Shown one piece after another: positions 7,457 through 15,298 of a stretch of 64,000 nucleotides of DNA; positions within the stretch are counted from its first letter, which is position 1, and the number at the start of each line of letters is the position of its first letter. The position numbers were made by a program, and so were the translations under genes. The notes beneath the pieces were generated by a model. It saw only the letters and a list, made by a program, of their open reading frames with translations, had not been told where the DNA came from and made no database searches. The DNA is taken from the NCBI GenBank assembly GCA_030645575.1, contig JAUSMJ010000031.1, positions 62,001-126,000 of the forward strand, read 5' to 3'. This stretch comes from Caulobacter sp. GTDB lineage: Bacteria; Pseudomonadota; Alphaproteobacteria; Caulobacterales; Caulobacteraceae.

Positions 7457-8083
7457 ATGATCCGCGCCATAGACCGAACCACCCAGATCACCTTCCTCCT
7501 GCTTGCGTTGGCGGTCGGCCTGTTCTCGCTCCGCTATCTCGCGCCCGAGCCCCTGCTGGGCGCGCCGAATGTGCTCGCCAACCGGTTCGCCGACATGGCG
7601 CTGGCGATCCATGCGGGGCTTGGCGCGACGGCGCTGATCCTCGGGCCGTGGCAGTTCTTCAGGTGGCGCGATGGTCGTCGGGGAGCCGGGCATCGGGTCG
7701 TCGGGGTGATCTATGTGGCCGCCTGCCTGCTCTCCGCGCCGGCGGGCCTGCTGCTGGCGTTCGGCGCGACGGCGGGACCCATCGCCGGCGCCGGCTTTGG
7801 ACTGCTCGCCCTGGCCTGGTTCGGAACGACGGCGATGGGCCTGCGCGCGGTCCTGCTCGGAGAATACCAGGCGCACCGCCGCTGGATGATCCGCAGCTTC
7901 GCACTCACCTTCGCGGCGGTGACACTGCGCCTCTATCTGTTCGGCGGACCGCTGGTCGGGTTCGCGGGGCTCGACGCCTATCGCGCCATCGCCTTCCTGT
8001 GCTGGGTCCCGAACCTTCTGGCGGCCGAGCTCCTGCTCCGGACGCGGCCTAGTTTCCGTCTTCCAGCAGCCGCCGGGCGATGA
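7457..8083 (+). CDS. DUF2306-type multi-span membrane protein
   Basis: 208 residues with about six hydrophobic helices, starting ITFLLLALAVGLFSLRYLAP, later VVGVIYVAACLLSAPAGLLL. The middle EYQAHRRWMIRSFALTFAAV resembles the DUF2306 core with its HRRWMIRS motif. The function is unknown; relatives are small integral membrane proteins that may bind heme or quinone. The ATG at 7457 precedes the first helix. It is divergent from the LytTR regulator, which probably controls it. Its 3' end overlaps the convergent acyl-CoA dehydrogenase by 35 bases. Confidence 0.75.
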   Translation: MIRAIDRTTQITFLLLALAVGLFSLRYLAPEPLLGAPNVLANRFADMALAIHAGLGATALILGPWQFFRWRDGRRGAGHRVVGVIYVAACLLSAPAGLLLAFGATAGPIAGAGFGLLALAWFGTTAMGLRAVLLGEYQAHRRWMIRSFALTFAAVTLRLYLFGGPLVGFAGLDAYRAIAFLCWVPNLLAAELLLRTRPSFRLPAAAGR

Positions 8084-9740
8084 CCTGGGCCTGGATCTCG
8101 CCGGCGCCCTCGAAGATGTTGAGGATGCGGGCGTCGGCCAGCACGCGGCTGATCTCGTACTCCATCGCGAACCCGTTGCCGCCGTGGATCTGCAGGGCGT
8201 TGTCGGCGGCGGCCCAGGCCACGCGGGCGGCGATCAGCTTGGCCATGCCGGCCTCGAGGTCGCAGCGCTTGCCCTCGTCCTTCTGGCGCGCCGCGAAATA
8301 GGTCAGCTGGCGCACGGCCATGACCTCGCAGGCCATCATCGCCAGCTTGTTGGCCACGCGCGGGAAGCCGAAGATCGGCCCGCCGAACTGCTTGCGGTCG
8401 AGCGCATAGGCCAGCCCAAGCTCCAGCGCGCGCTGGGCCACGCCGACGGCGCGGGCGGCGGTCTGGATGCGGGCGCTTTCGAAGGTCGCCATCAGCTGCT
8501 TGAAGCCCTGGCCCTCGACCCCGCCCAGCAGGTTTGCCGCCGGCACGGCGAAGCCGTCGAAACCGATCTCGTATTCCTTCATGCCGCGATAGCCGATCAC
8601 CCCGATCTCGCCGCCGCTCATGCCCTCGGTCGGGAAGGGCTGCGCCTCGTCGCCGCGCAGCTTGGGCGCCAGCAGCATCGACAGGCCGCGATAGTCGGTG
8701 GTGTCCGGATTGGTGCGGACCAGCAGGGTCATCACATCGGCCCGGGCGGCATGGGTGATCCAGGTCTTGTTCCCGGTGACCACATAGCGGTCGCCGTCGC
8801 GCACGGCGCGCGTGCGCAGGCTGCCCAGGTCGGAGCCGGTGTTGGGCTCGGTGAACACGGCGGTGGGCAGGATCTCGGCCGTGGCGATCTTCGGCAGCCA
8901 GTACGCCTTCTGCTCGGCCGTGCCGCCGGTCAGGATCAGTTCGGCGGCGATCTCCGACCGGGTGGCCAGCGAGCCGACGCCGATCCAGGCGCGGCTGAGC
9001 TCCTCGGACACCACGCACATGGCCGTCTTGCCGAGGCCCGCCCCGTCGTACTCTTCGGGGATGGTCAGGCCGAACACGCCCAGGTCGCCCAGCTCCTTGA
9101 CCAGCGCCATCGGGATCAGCTCGTCGCGCAGGTGCCAGCCGTGGGCGAAGGGCGTGACCTTCTCCTCGGCGAAGGCGTGGAACTGGTCGCGGATCATTTC
9201 GAAGGTTTCGTCCAGGCCGGTCTTCTCGACCGTCGGCTTGCCACGCGCGGCGGCGACGAGGTCCGCCACGCGGGTCTTCACGGCCTGGCCGCCGCCCTGG
9301 GTCATCAGCTGGACCAGGGCCGGGGCGAACAGCCGGTCCATGGTCTCGCGGCTGGCGGTCAGGTCGGCCGGGCGAACCATCTCGCCCTGGTTCATCGGGA
9401 TGCCGCCGACCAGCTGCGTGCAGTATTCGGCGAACAGCAGCTGGGCCAGCAGGGCCTCGGTCTCGCCGAAGGCGCCCTCGGCCTCGAGCCGCGCGGCCCA
9501 GCCGGCGACCTGGTTCAGCAGTTCGGCGTAGCTGGCGTACCAGCCGTAGCCATGCACCGCGTGCTGCTCGACGTCGGCCAGCACGCGGTCGATCTTGCCG
9601 CCGGTGGAGACGCGCGCCTTCACCGCGCCTTTCGCGTCGGCCACGAAGGCGCCAGCGGCGTCGGCCGCCTGTTGCAGCAGAGCGGTCAGCCCCGGGATGA
9701 CCAGGGAGTCGGTCGTGGCATCGACGGCGGTGGCGTTCAT
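8049..9740 (-). CDS. mcd: Long-form acyl-CoA dehydrogenase, probably (2S)-methylsuccinyl-CoA dehydrogenase
   Basis: 563 residues, about 170 longer than a standard acyl-CoA dehydrogenase because of a helical N-terminal extension (to about residue 160, with YGWYASYAELLNQVAGWAAR). That architecture is known for methylsuccinyl-CoA dehydrogenase of the ethylmalonyl-CoA pathway, which makes mesaconyl-CoA and passes electrons to ETF. Visible core: FTEPNTGSDLGSLRTRAV, then GNKTWITHAARADVMTLLVR, and the C-terminal IFEGAGEIQAQVIARRLLE with the catalytic-type Glu. It starts at ATG 9740, divergent from a GST gene. Alternatives are isovaleryl-CoA or DNA-alkylation AidB-like enzymes, which lack this extension pattern. 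Confidence 0.8.
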   Translation of the reverse strand: MNATAVDATTDSLVIPGLTALLQQAADAAGAFVADAKGAVKARVSTGGKIDRVLADVEQHAVHGYGWYASYAELLNQVAGWAARLEAEGAFGETEALLAQLLFAEYCTQLVGGIPMNQGEMVRPADLTASRETMDRLFAPALVQLMTQGGGQAVKTRVADLVAAARGKPTVEKTGLDETFEMIRDQFHAFAEEKVTPFAHGWHLRDELIPMALVKELGDLGVFGLTIPEEYDGAGLGKTAMCVVSEELSRAWIGVGSLATRSEIAAELILTGGTAEQKAYWLPKIATAEILPTAVFTEPNTGSDLGSLRTRAVRDGDRYVVTGNKTWITHAARADVMTLLVRTNPDTTDYRGLSMLLAPKLRGDEAQPFPTEGMSGGEIGVIGYRGMKEYEIGFDGFAVPAANLLGGVEGQGFKQLMATFESARIQTAARAVGVAQRALELGLAYALDRKQFGGPIFGFPRVANKLAMMACEVMAVRQLTYFAARQKDEGKRCDLEAGMAKLIAARVAWAAADNALQIHGGNGFAMEYEISRVLADARILNIFEGAGEIQAQVIARRLLEDGN

Positions 9741-9845
9741 GGGCTGGTTCTCCCCGAAATTTGTTGCGGCGCACTATATGCATTTCGCACACGCACACAA
9801 TCTGGCCCGGAGACGGTAGAATTTGCCACGCGGAAGGCGAGCCCT

Positions 9846-10508
9846 ATGTTGCCCTTCGAACCATTTTCCGGGGAAACCGCCGTGCTCGTCGTCCACCATC
9901 TCAATGAGTCGCGCTCGCAGCGCATCCTCTGGCTGCTGGAGGAGCTGGGCGTTCCCTACGAGATCGCCTTTCACCAGCGCGACGCCGAGACCCGCCTGGC
10001 CCCGCCCGAACTGGTCGCCATCCATCCGCTGGGCAAGTCGCCGGTGATCGTCGATGACGGCCAGACGGTCATCGAGTCGGGCGCGATCATCGACTACATC
10101 ATCCGCCGCCACGGCGGCGGCCGGCTGGCGCCCGATCCGGCCAGCCCCGACTACGACGTCTACCAACAGTGGCTGCACTACGCCGAGGGCAGCGCCATGC
10201 TGCCGCTGATGCTGCTCATGTACGTGATGCGGCTGGGCGAGGCCGGCGCGCCGCTGCATCCGCGCATCGAGAGCGAGGTCGCCAACCACATGGCCTATGT
10301 CGAGGGCGCGCTCACCGGTCGCGACTACCTGCTGGGCGACCAGCTCAGCGGCGCCGACATCCAGATGAGCTTCGTGCCCGAGGTGCTCAAGGCCTTCGGC
10401 AAGCTGGCCGACTATCCCAACATGGCCGCCTGGATCGACCGCCTGCACGCCCGCCCCGCCTGGCAGGCGGCGCTGGCGAAGAGCGGACCCTACGCGCTGG
10501 GGGCGTAG
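9846..10508 (+). CDS. Glutathione S-transferase family protein
   Basis: 220 residues. The N-terminal thioredoxin-like domain (VLVVHHLNESRSQRILWLLE) includes the SRSQRILW helix used for glutathione contact and HPLGKSPVIVDDG, then VIESGAIIDYII, the gamma-Glu binding ESGAI motif. The C-terminal helical domain has the usual N-capping box (GDQLSGADIQMSF). GGAAGG at 9832-9837 supports the ATG at 9846. The substrate is unknown; the class resembles fungal-type or beta-like GSTs. It is convergent with a hydrolase gene across a long palindrome. Confidence 0.9.
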   Translation: MLPFEPFSGETAVLVVHHLNESRSQRILWLLEELGVPYEIAFHQRDAETRLAPPELVAIHPLGKSPVIVDDGQTVIESGAIIDYIIRRHGGGRLAPDPASPDYDVYQQWLHYAEGSAMLPLMLLMYVMRLGEAGAPLHPRIESEVANHMAYVEGALTGRDYLLGDQLSGADIQMSFVPEVLKAFGKLADYPNMAAWIDRLHARPAWQAALAKSGPYALGA

Positions 10509-10513
10509 GGGGC

Positions 10514-10613
10514 GGGGACTGGCTTTCCTGTCCCTTGGGACTGGATGGCCAGTCCCTGATCGCGCCGACGGGGACCGGATAAGCAGTCCCAAGGGACAGC
10601 TAATCCAGTCCCC
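10514..10613. repeat. Long inverted repeat (family II) between GST and hydrolase genes
   Basis: 29-base arms at 10514-10542 and 10585-10613 match at about 25 positions. The outer ends are GGGGACTGG/CCAGTCCCC and the inner ends CTGTCCCTTGGGACT/AGTCCCAAGGGACAG. The 42-base centre holds a further GGATGGCCAGTCCC block. It ends exactly at the base before the hydrolase stop codon. It may fold as a long hairpin and end transcription from both sides. Confidence 0.85.
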
Positions 10614-11402
10614 TCAGGGCAGCGTCTCGTCCAGATACCCGTCCAGAAAATCGAACACCGTCGCCTTGAGCAGGCCGTGCGGGATGGCGTTGAAGTGGTC
10701 GCAGCCGATCAGGCTGACCGCCTTGGCGCCGCGGATGGCGTCGGCCAGATCCTGCGGATCGCCGGCCAGCGTGTCGCGGGCGCCGGCCGCCACCAGGGTC
10801 GGCGCCGAGACGGCCGCCAGCGCCTCGCGCGTGAGCGACTCGGCCGGGGCGCGGACGAAGGCGGCCAGGGCCAGGCGGTCCTCGCCCTGTTCGTCGGCGA
10901 ACTGGCGAAAGCTCCTGAGCATGGGGTCGGTGATGCCGTCGGGGCTGTCGGCCTCCATGGCCAGAGCCATCGGGTCTCCCGCGGGCGACGGGTCGAACAA
11001 CGCGCCGCCCACGCCGCCGAGGATCAGGTAGCCGACCCGCTCGCGCGCGTGCATCGCCAGCGACAGGGCCAGCCGCGCGCCCATCGAATAGCCGAACACA
11101 TTGGCCCATTCGACGCCCAGATGGTCGAGCAGGCTGACGATGTCGGCCCGCAGGATGTCACGGCCGTAGGCGGCCGGATCGTGCGGCTTGCCGCTCTCGC
11201 CGTGGCCACGCAGGTCAAGGGCCACCAGCCGCTGGCCGCGCTGGGCGATGGCCGCGTACCAGCCGGTGCGCTTCCAGGCTTCCTGGCGATTGGACGAGAA
11301 GCCGTGGATCAGCAGCAGCGGCGCGCCGGCTCCGCCGGTGTCGTCATAGGCGATCTGGACGCCGTCGGCCGCGGTGAAACTGGGCATCCGGGTCGTCCCC
11401 AT
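10614..11402 (-). CDS. Alpha/beta-fold hydrolase
   Basis: 262 residues. The oxyanion stretch LLLIHGFSSNRQEAW, nucleophile elbow GYSMGA (Ser about residue 107), an Asp in GARDTLAGDP and the C-terminal GCDHFNAI (His) give a complete catalytic triad. The cap region is short. The substrate is unknown; esterase, lipase or lactonase activity is possible. ATG at 11402 and ATG at 11387 (MPSFTAADG) are both possible starts; the second matches many homologues better. The stop codon abuts the palindrome at 10613. Confidence 0.88.
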   Translation of the reverse strand: MGTTRMPSFTAADGVQIAYDDTGGAGAPLLLIHGFSSNRQEAWKRTGWYAAIAQRGQRLVALDLRGHGESGKPHDPAAYGRDILRADIVSLLDHLGVEWANVFGYSMGARLALSLAMHARERVGYLILGGVGGALFDPSPAGDPMALAMEADSPDGITDPMLRSFRQFADEQGEDRLALAAFVRAPAESLTREALAAVSAPTLVAAGARDTLAGDPQDLADAIRGAKAVSLIGCDHFNAIPHGLLKATVFDFLDGYLDETLP

Positions 11403-11471
11403 CCCGGCGCGACTCTCCGAGGACCCGCAGGGAACAGCGTGGCGTGTCGCAGGCGGGGGTCAAGCGAATTT

Positions 11472-11627
11472 CCCTTCTCCCCTTGCGGGAGAAGGTGGCC
11501 TGCGGAGCAGGTCGGATGAGGGGTCGCGCAGGCGGTCGAAAACGAAAAGGGGCCGAGACCGCATCACCGGCTCGACCCCTCATCCGTCAGGCTTCGCCTG
11601 ACACCTTCTCCCGCAAGGGGAGAAGGG
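11472..11627. repeat. Family III long palindrome, copy 1
   Basis: Perfect 26-base outer arms (CCCTTCTCCCCTTGCGGGAG..., 11472-11497, and its complement at 11602-11627). Each arm is itself a small hairpin (CTTCTCCC...GGGAGAAG). Inside are two further mini-hairpins (CCTGCGGAGCAGG; TCAGGCTTCGCCTGA) and the conserved CGGATGAGGGGTCG and its complement. A second copy is at 23966-24123. It ends five bases before the thrS stop. Confidence 0.88.
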
Positions 11628-11632
11628 TCAGG

Positions 11633-13552
11633 TTACCGCAGATCGGGCGGCGTCGCTTCCTCGGTCAGCAGGCGGATCGCCTCGTCCACCGAGACCACCG
11701 TCTGATCCTGCGAGCCCAGGCGGCGGATGGCGACCGTGCCCTCCTCAGCCTCCTTGCGGCCGACCACGGCGATGGCCGGCACCTTGGCCAGGCTGTGCTC
11801 GCGGATCTTGTAGCCGACCTTCTCGTTGCGCAGGTCGGTCTCGACCCGCAGGCCGGCCTTGCGGAACCGGGCGGCGACAACGTTCGCGTAGTCATCGGCT
11901 TCGGAGACGATGGTCGTGACCACGGTCTGGACCGGGGCCAGCCACAGCGGGAAGGCCCCGCCATAGTTCTCGATCAGGATGCCCAGGAACCGCTCGAACG
12001 TGCCCAGGATCGCCCGGTGCAGCATGACCGGCCGATGCTTCTGGCCGTCCTCGCCGACGTATTCCGCATCCAGCCGCTCGGGCAGCACGAAGTCGAGCTG
12101 CAGCGTGCCGCACTGCCAGGTGCGGCCGATGGCGTCGCGCAGGTGGAACTCGAGCTTGGGGCCGTAGAAGGCGCCCTCGCCCGGCAGATGCTCGACCTCG
12201 ACGCCGGCCGCGCGCGCGGCGCGCTCCAGCTTGCCTTCGGCGATGTCCCAGACCTCGTCCGTCCCCGCGCGCAGGTCCGGGCGCAGGGCCAGTTTGACGC
12301 TGTGCAGCTCGACGCCCAGGTCGGCGTAGATCGAATACAGCAGCTCGACGAAGGTCTTCGTTTCGCTCTCGATCTGGTCATCGCGGCAGAAGATGTGCCC
12401 GTCGTCCTGCGTGAAGGCCCGCACCCGCAGGATGCCGTGCAGGCCGCCCGAGGGTTCATACCGGTGGCAGGCCCCGAATTCGGCCATGCGCAATGGCAGC
12501 TCGCGGTAGGACTTCTGGCCGACATTGAAGATCTGCACATGGCCGGGGCAGTTCATCGGCTTGACGGCCAGGCTCTCGCCCTCGTCCGTCTCGCAGGTGA
12601 ACATGGCGTGGCCGAACTTCTCCCAGTGGCCCGAGCGCTCCCAAAGCGAGCGGTCCAGCACCTGGGGCGTCTTGACCTCGACATAGCCGCCCTCCTCCGT
12701 CCGGCGGCGCATATAGGCCTCCAGCGTGCGGTACAGCGTCCAGCCCTTGGGGTGCCAGAAGATCATCCCCTTGCCCTCTTCCTGCAGGTGGAAGAGATCC
12801 ATGGCCCGGCCGACCTTGCGGTGGTCGCGTTTCTCGGCCTCCTCGACGCGCTTGAGATAGGCGTCGAGGTCCTCCTGGCTGGCCCAGGCCGTGCCATAGA
12901 TGCGCTGCAGCTGGGCGTTGGCCTGGTCGCCGCGCCAGTAGGCCCCGGCCAGTTTGGTCAGCTTGAACGCCTTGCCGATGGCCTTCGTCGATGGCAGGTG
13001 CGGTCCGCGGCAGAGGTCGGCCCATTGGCCCTGACGATAGAGAGTCACGTCCTGGTCGGCCGGGATGCCCTCGATGATCTCGGCCTTGTACTGCTCGCCG
13101 ATGGCCTTGAAGTGGGCGATCGCCTCGGCACGGTCCCACACCTCGCGGACGATCTTTTCGTCGCGATCGACGATCTCGGCCATGCGCTTTTCGATCGCCG
13201 TGAAGTCGTCCGTGCTGAACGGCTCGTCGCGGGCGAAGTCGTAATAGAAGCCGTCCTCGACGTTCGGCCCGATGGTCACCTGCACGCCCGGAAACAGCTC
13301 CTGCACGGCTTCGGCCAGCACGTGGGCCGTGTCGTGGCGGATGGTGTCGAGGGCGTCGGGGTCATTGCGATCGACGAACTCGACCTTGCCGCCGCCGGGC
13401 AGCGGGCGATCGAAGTCGAGCAGCTGGCCGTCAAGCCGGACCAGCAGCGTGCGCTTGGCCAGCGAGGGCGAGATGGCCGTGGCCACATCGCGGCCGCTGG
13501 AGCCTTGCGGATACTGACGGAGCGAGCCGTCGGGGAAAATCAGGTCGATCAT
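11633..13552 (-). CDS. thrS: Threonine--tRNA ligase
   Basis: 639 residues, full length. Domains in order: TGS (about 1-60), editing domain with HDTAH near residue 73 and CRGPH, then the class II catalytic core. Zinc-site residues are visible as MNCPGHV (Cys), [12 protein letters not shown] (His, motif 2) and [18 protein letters not shown] (His, motif 3). The C-terminal anticodon-binding domain starts near FPLWLAPVQ. It charges tRNA-Thr in the cytosol. The start overlaps the yidD stop by four bases, giving a yidD-thrS operon that may include the IscU-like gene upstream. Confidence 0.98.
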   Translation of the reverse strand: MIDLIFPDGSLRQYPQGSSGRDVATAISPSLAKRTLLVRLDGQLLDFDRPLPGGGKVEFVDRNDPDALDTIRHDTAHVLAEAVQELFPGVQVTIGPNVEDGFYYDFARDEPFSTDDFTAIEKRMAEIVDRDEKIVREVWDRAEAIAHFKAIGEQYKAEIIEGIPADQDVTLYRQGQWADLCRGPHLPSTKAIGKAFKLTKLAGAYWRGDQANAQLQRIYGTAWASQEDLDAYLKRVEEAEKRDHRKVGRAMDLFHLQEEGKGMIFWHPKGWTLYRTLEAYMRRRTEEGGYVEVKTPQVLDRSLWERSGHWEKFGHAMFTCETDEGESLAVKPMNCPGHVQIFNVGQKSYRELPLRMAEFGACHRYEPSGGLHGILRVRAFTQDDGHIFCRDDQIESETKTFVELLYSIYADLGVELHSVKLALRPDLRAGTDEVWDIAEGKLERAARAAGVEVEHLPGEGAFYGPKLEFHLRDAIGRTWQCGTLQLDFVLPERLDAEYVGEDGQKHRPVMLHRAILGTFERFLGILIENYGGAFPLWLAPVQTVVTTIVSEADDYANVVAARFRKAGLRVETDLRNEKVGYKIREHSLAKVPAIAVVGRKEAEEGTVAIRRLGSQDQTVVSVDEAIRLLTEEATPPDLR

Positions 13553-13788
13553 AGCGGTTCACACTTTCGCGGCGGCACGGGATCAAATCCCGAGCGGCCC
13601 CAGGGATGGCAGCTGCACAGACGCTTCGTGGCGAGCCAGCCGCCGCGAACCGGTCCGTGCGTGATCAGGGCCTCGCGCGCATAGTCCGAACAGGTCGGCA
13701 GGAAGCGGCACTGGCGCCCGATCCACGGGGACAGCGTGAGCTTGTAGGCGCGATGCGCCAGCGTAACGCTGCGTTCGTATAGGGTCAT
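13549..13788 (-). CDS. yidD: Membrane protein insertion efficiency factor YidD
   Basis: 79 residues, typical size. The conserved pattern [15 protein letters not shown] followed by [17 protein letters not shown] and GFDPVP is the YidD hallmark, with its cysteines present. It is a small amphipathic inner-membrane-associated protein that aids YidC-dependent insertion. In many genomes it sits next to rnpA-yidC; here it is coupled to thrS instead, an arrangement also seen in other alphaproteobacteria. The ATG at 13788 begins the conserved part; a longer frame upstream is not supported. Confidence 0.93.
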   Translation of the reverse strand: MTLYERSVTLAHRAYKLTLSPWIGRQCRFLPTCSDYAREALITHGPVRGGWLATKRLCSCHPWGRSGFDPVPPRKCEPL

Positions 13789-13846
13789 GCCGACGCGAGG
13801 GTGGGTGAACGGGTCCCGGCGCTTATCGACGCGCGGGCGCGCGCGA

Positions 13847-14299
13847 TCAAGCCGCGTCGGCGCCGCTAGTTCGTGTCCCGGCCTGTCGGACAGCCGCCAC
13901 CGCGGCCTCGAACGCCAGCAGCGTCGAGGCATGTCGGGCGGGATAGTCCTTCACGGGCGCCAGCACGGCCAGATCCTCGAACCGTCCGGTCGGCGCGGGG
14001 CCGCCGGACTTCAACATCGCGGCAAGCTGATCGCGCGCGGCTTCGATTTCGTCAAGACCGGCGCCAATCACATGGGCGCCCAGCACGGCCGCCGAGGCCT
14101 GGCCCAGGGCGCAGGCCTTCACGTCCTGGGCGAAGGCGGCGACCCTGCCGGCGGGGTCCAGATCGACATCGACGACGATGCGGCTGCCGCACAGCTTGGC
14201 GACCTTTTCCGCCGACCCCCGTGGCGCGGCCAGGCGCCCCGCGTGCGGCATGTTCGCCGCGAGGGTCAGGATTCTGGCGCTGTAGAGGTCGTCGATCAT
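13847..14299 (-). CDS. IscU/NifU-N-like iron-sulfur scaffold homologue lacking the third Cys
   Basis: 150 residues with the IscU/SufU fold signature: [20 protein letters not shown], then [15 protein letters not shown] and [13 protein letters not shown], corresponding to the first two cluster ligands. The third ligand region reads [13 protein letters not shown], with Ala/Ser where scaffolds have Cys. The protein may therefore not build clusters by the canonical route. It lies 58 bases upstream of yidD-thrS on the same strand, probably in one operon. Family assignment is good; activity is uncertain. Confidence 0.82.
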   Translation of the reverse strand: MIDDLYSARILTLAANMPHAGRLAAPRGSAEKVAKLCGSRIVVDVDLDPAGRVAAFAQDVKACALGQASAAVLGAHVIGAGLDEIEAARDQLAAMLKSGGPAPTGRFEDLAVLAPVKDYPARHASTLLAFEAAVAAVRQAGTRTSGADAA

Positions 14300-14424
14300 G
14301 GAGCCTTACATAGCAACGCGCGCGGAAACTTGCACTTGGGCGCCCGCGCCCGGCCGCGTCACGGATACCAGCCGCCTGTCGCCGCGACAGCGGGGCCCTG
14401 GCAGTCCTTCCGAAGCGCCGGGAC

Positions 14425-14646
14425 TCAGGGGAGGCGTCGCAGCAGGCGGCCCGCCGCGTCCGGGTGGGCGGACAGGTAGTCGGCCACCGCCTGGGCCAGC
14501 GCGCGCGCCTCGTCCGGGCTATTGATGGGAGGCAGCGGGGTCGTCCCGGCGCGCGGCGAGGTCGGGGTCGCGACGAACGGGAGAGCCGAGCCTGCCCCGG
14601 CAGGGTCTTTGCGGCGACTTGGGCCGGTCTTGTCAGTAGAGGTCAT
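14425..14646 (-). CDS. Short hypothetical protein
   Basis: 73 residues. The N-terminal half is Ser/Pro/Gly/Ala-rich and probably disordered; the C-terminal half is one amphipathic helix (SPDEARALAQAVADYLSAHP, ending in RLLRRLP). There is no signal peptide and no recognised domain. Codon use (GC-rich third positions) is compatible with coding. It lies between the IscU-like gene and a hairpin; the 125-base gap before the IscU-like gene shows no further gene. It could be a spurious frame. Confidence 0.45.
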   Translation of the reverse strand: MTSTDKTGPSRRKDPAGAGSALPFVATPTSPRAGTTPLPPINSPDEARALAQAVADYLSAHPDAAGRLLRRLP

Positions 14647-14727
14647 AGCGCCCTCATCTTTGACGAGAGTAGCGTCCTCCGATGGTTAACGACGTCTGAA
14701 TTTCGGGGCCAGCGGGCGTAGCTGCGG

Positions 14728-14755
14728 CAATTTGCCCCGCCGGGGCGGCAAATTG
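14728..14755. repeat. Hairpin downstream of the SRPBCC gene
   Basis: CAATTTGCC at 14728-14736 pairs with GGCAAATTG at 14747-14755, with a GC-rich loop. It lies 10 bases beyond the SRPBCC stop (minus strand). There is no T tract after it on that strand, so it may be a terminator or one more intergenic palindrome. Confidence 0.6.
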
Positions 14756-14765
14756 TCCCGCCGGA

Positions 14766-15215
14766 CTATCGGCGCGCCTGCCACAGCGCTTCGGACCGTT
14801 CCTTGAGCACCGCGTTCAGCGCCTCGAAGCCCTCGATGATTGGCCGGCGCAGGCGACGGGCGATGGTCGGACCCAGCAGGCCATCGAAGATCTCGCCATT
14901 GGAGAAGATGCTGTTCTCCGGGCCCATCTTCTCGATCTCGAGAAAGCGCACCGTCCGCGCCCAGCCGCGCAGCAGGTCCAGCCGCCAGTGGATATGGTCA
15001 TAGGGCGCCCAGTCGAGGATCACCGGATTGATGGTCCGCGGCGCCTGGCCGGGCAAGGCCAGGTCGACCGTCCAGCGGTTGCCGATGCGGATCTCGCCCT
15101 GGGCTTTCGGGTAGATCGGATTCCAGTCCGCCCAGCCGGGAATGTCCGACAGGATCTCCCAGACGATCTCGTCGGGCGCCTGGATGCCGATGCGGCGTTC
15201 GAGTTTTACTGCCAT
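14766..15215 (-). CDS. SRPBCC superfamily protein (polyketide cyclase/START-like)
   Basis: 149 residues. It starts KLERRIGIQAPDEIVWEIL and continues with GWADWNPIYPKAQGEIRIG, RTINPVILDWAPY and a long C-terminal helix, the usual helix-grip pattern of SRPBCC lipid or ligand-binding proteins. No catalytic residue is assigned. The ATG at 15215 begins the conserved part; upstream extension would run through a C/G-rich hairpin. Its role is unknown. It follows cysS on the same strand with an 83-base gap. Confidence 0.82.
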   Translation of the reverse strand: MAVKLERRIGIQAPDEIVWEILSDIPGWADWNPIYPKAQGEIRIGNRWTVDLALPGQAPRTINPVILDWAPYDHIHWRLDLLRGWARTVRFLEIEKMGPENSIFSNGEIFDGLLGPTIARRLRRPIIEGFEALNAVLKERSEALWQARR

Positions 15216-15255
15216 TTCTGTTCCGGGGCCGTGGTGGTCAGGTTCACAGTCTGCC

Positions 15256-15280
15256 CCCTTCCCCTTGGAGGGGGGAAGGG
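15256..15280. repeat. Short C-rich/G-rich hairpin between cysS and SRPBCC genes
   Basis: CCCTTCCCC (15256-15264) pairs perfectly with GGGGAAGGG (15272-15280) over a seven-base loop. It resembles a single arm of the family III palindromes (CCCTTCTCCCC...). It is positioned to end the cysS transcript or shape the leader of the downstream gene. Confidence 0.65.
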
Positions 15281-15298
15281 TTCCAAATATTGAAGGTC

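Noticed and set aside
8184..9845. Long plus-strand open frame antisense to mcd, continuous with the GST frame
   Set aside because: It mirrors the codons of the acyl-CoA dehydrogenase in GC-rich DNA. Its product is Gly/Ala/His/Gln/Arg low-complexity with no domain, and the GST has its own start and ribosome-binding site at 9846.
11444..13684. 746-residue plus-strand frame opposite thrS
   Set aside because: It is the antisense of thrS. The sequence is repetitive Leu/Asp/Gln/Arg without family pattern, while thrS on the minus strand has all synthetase motifs.
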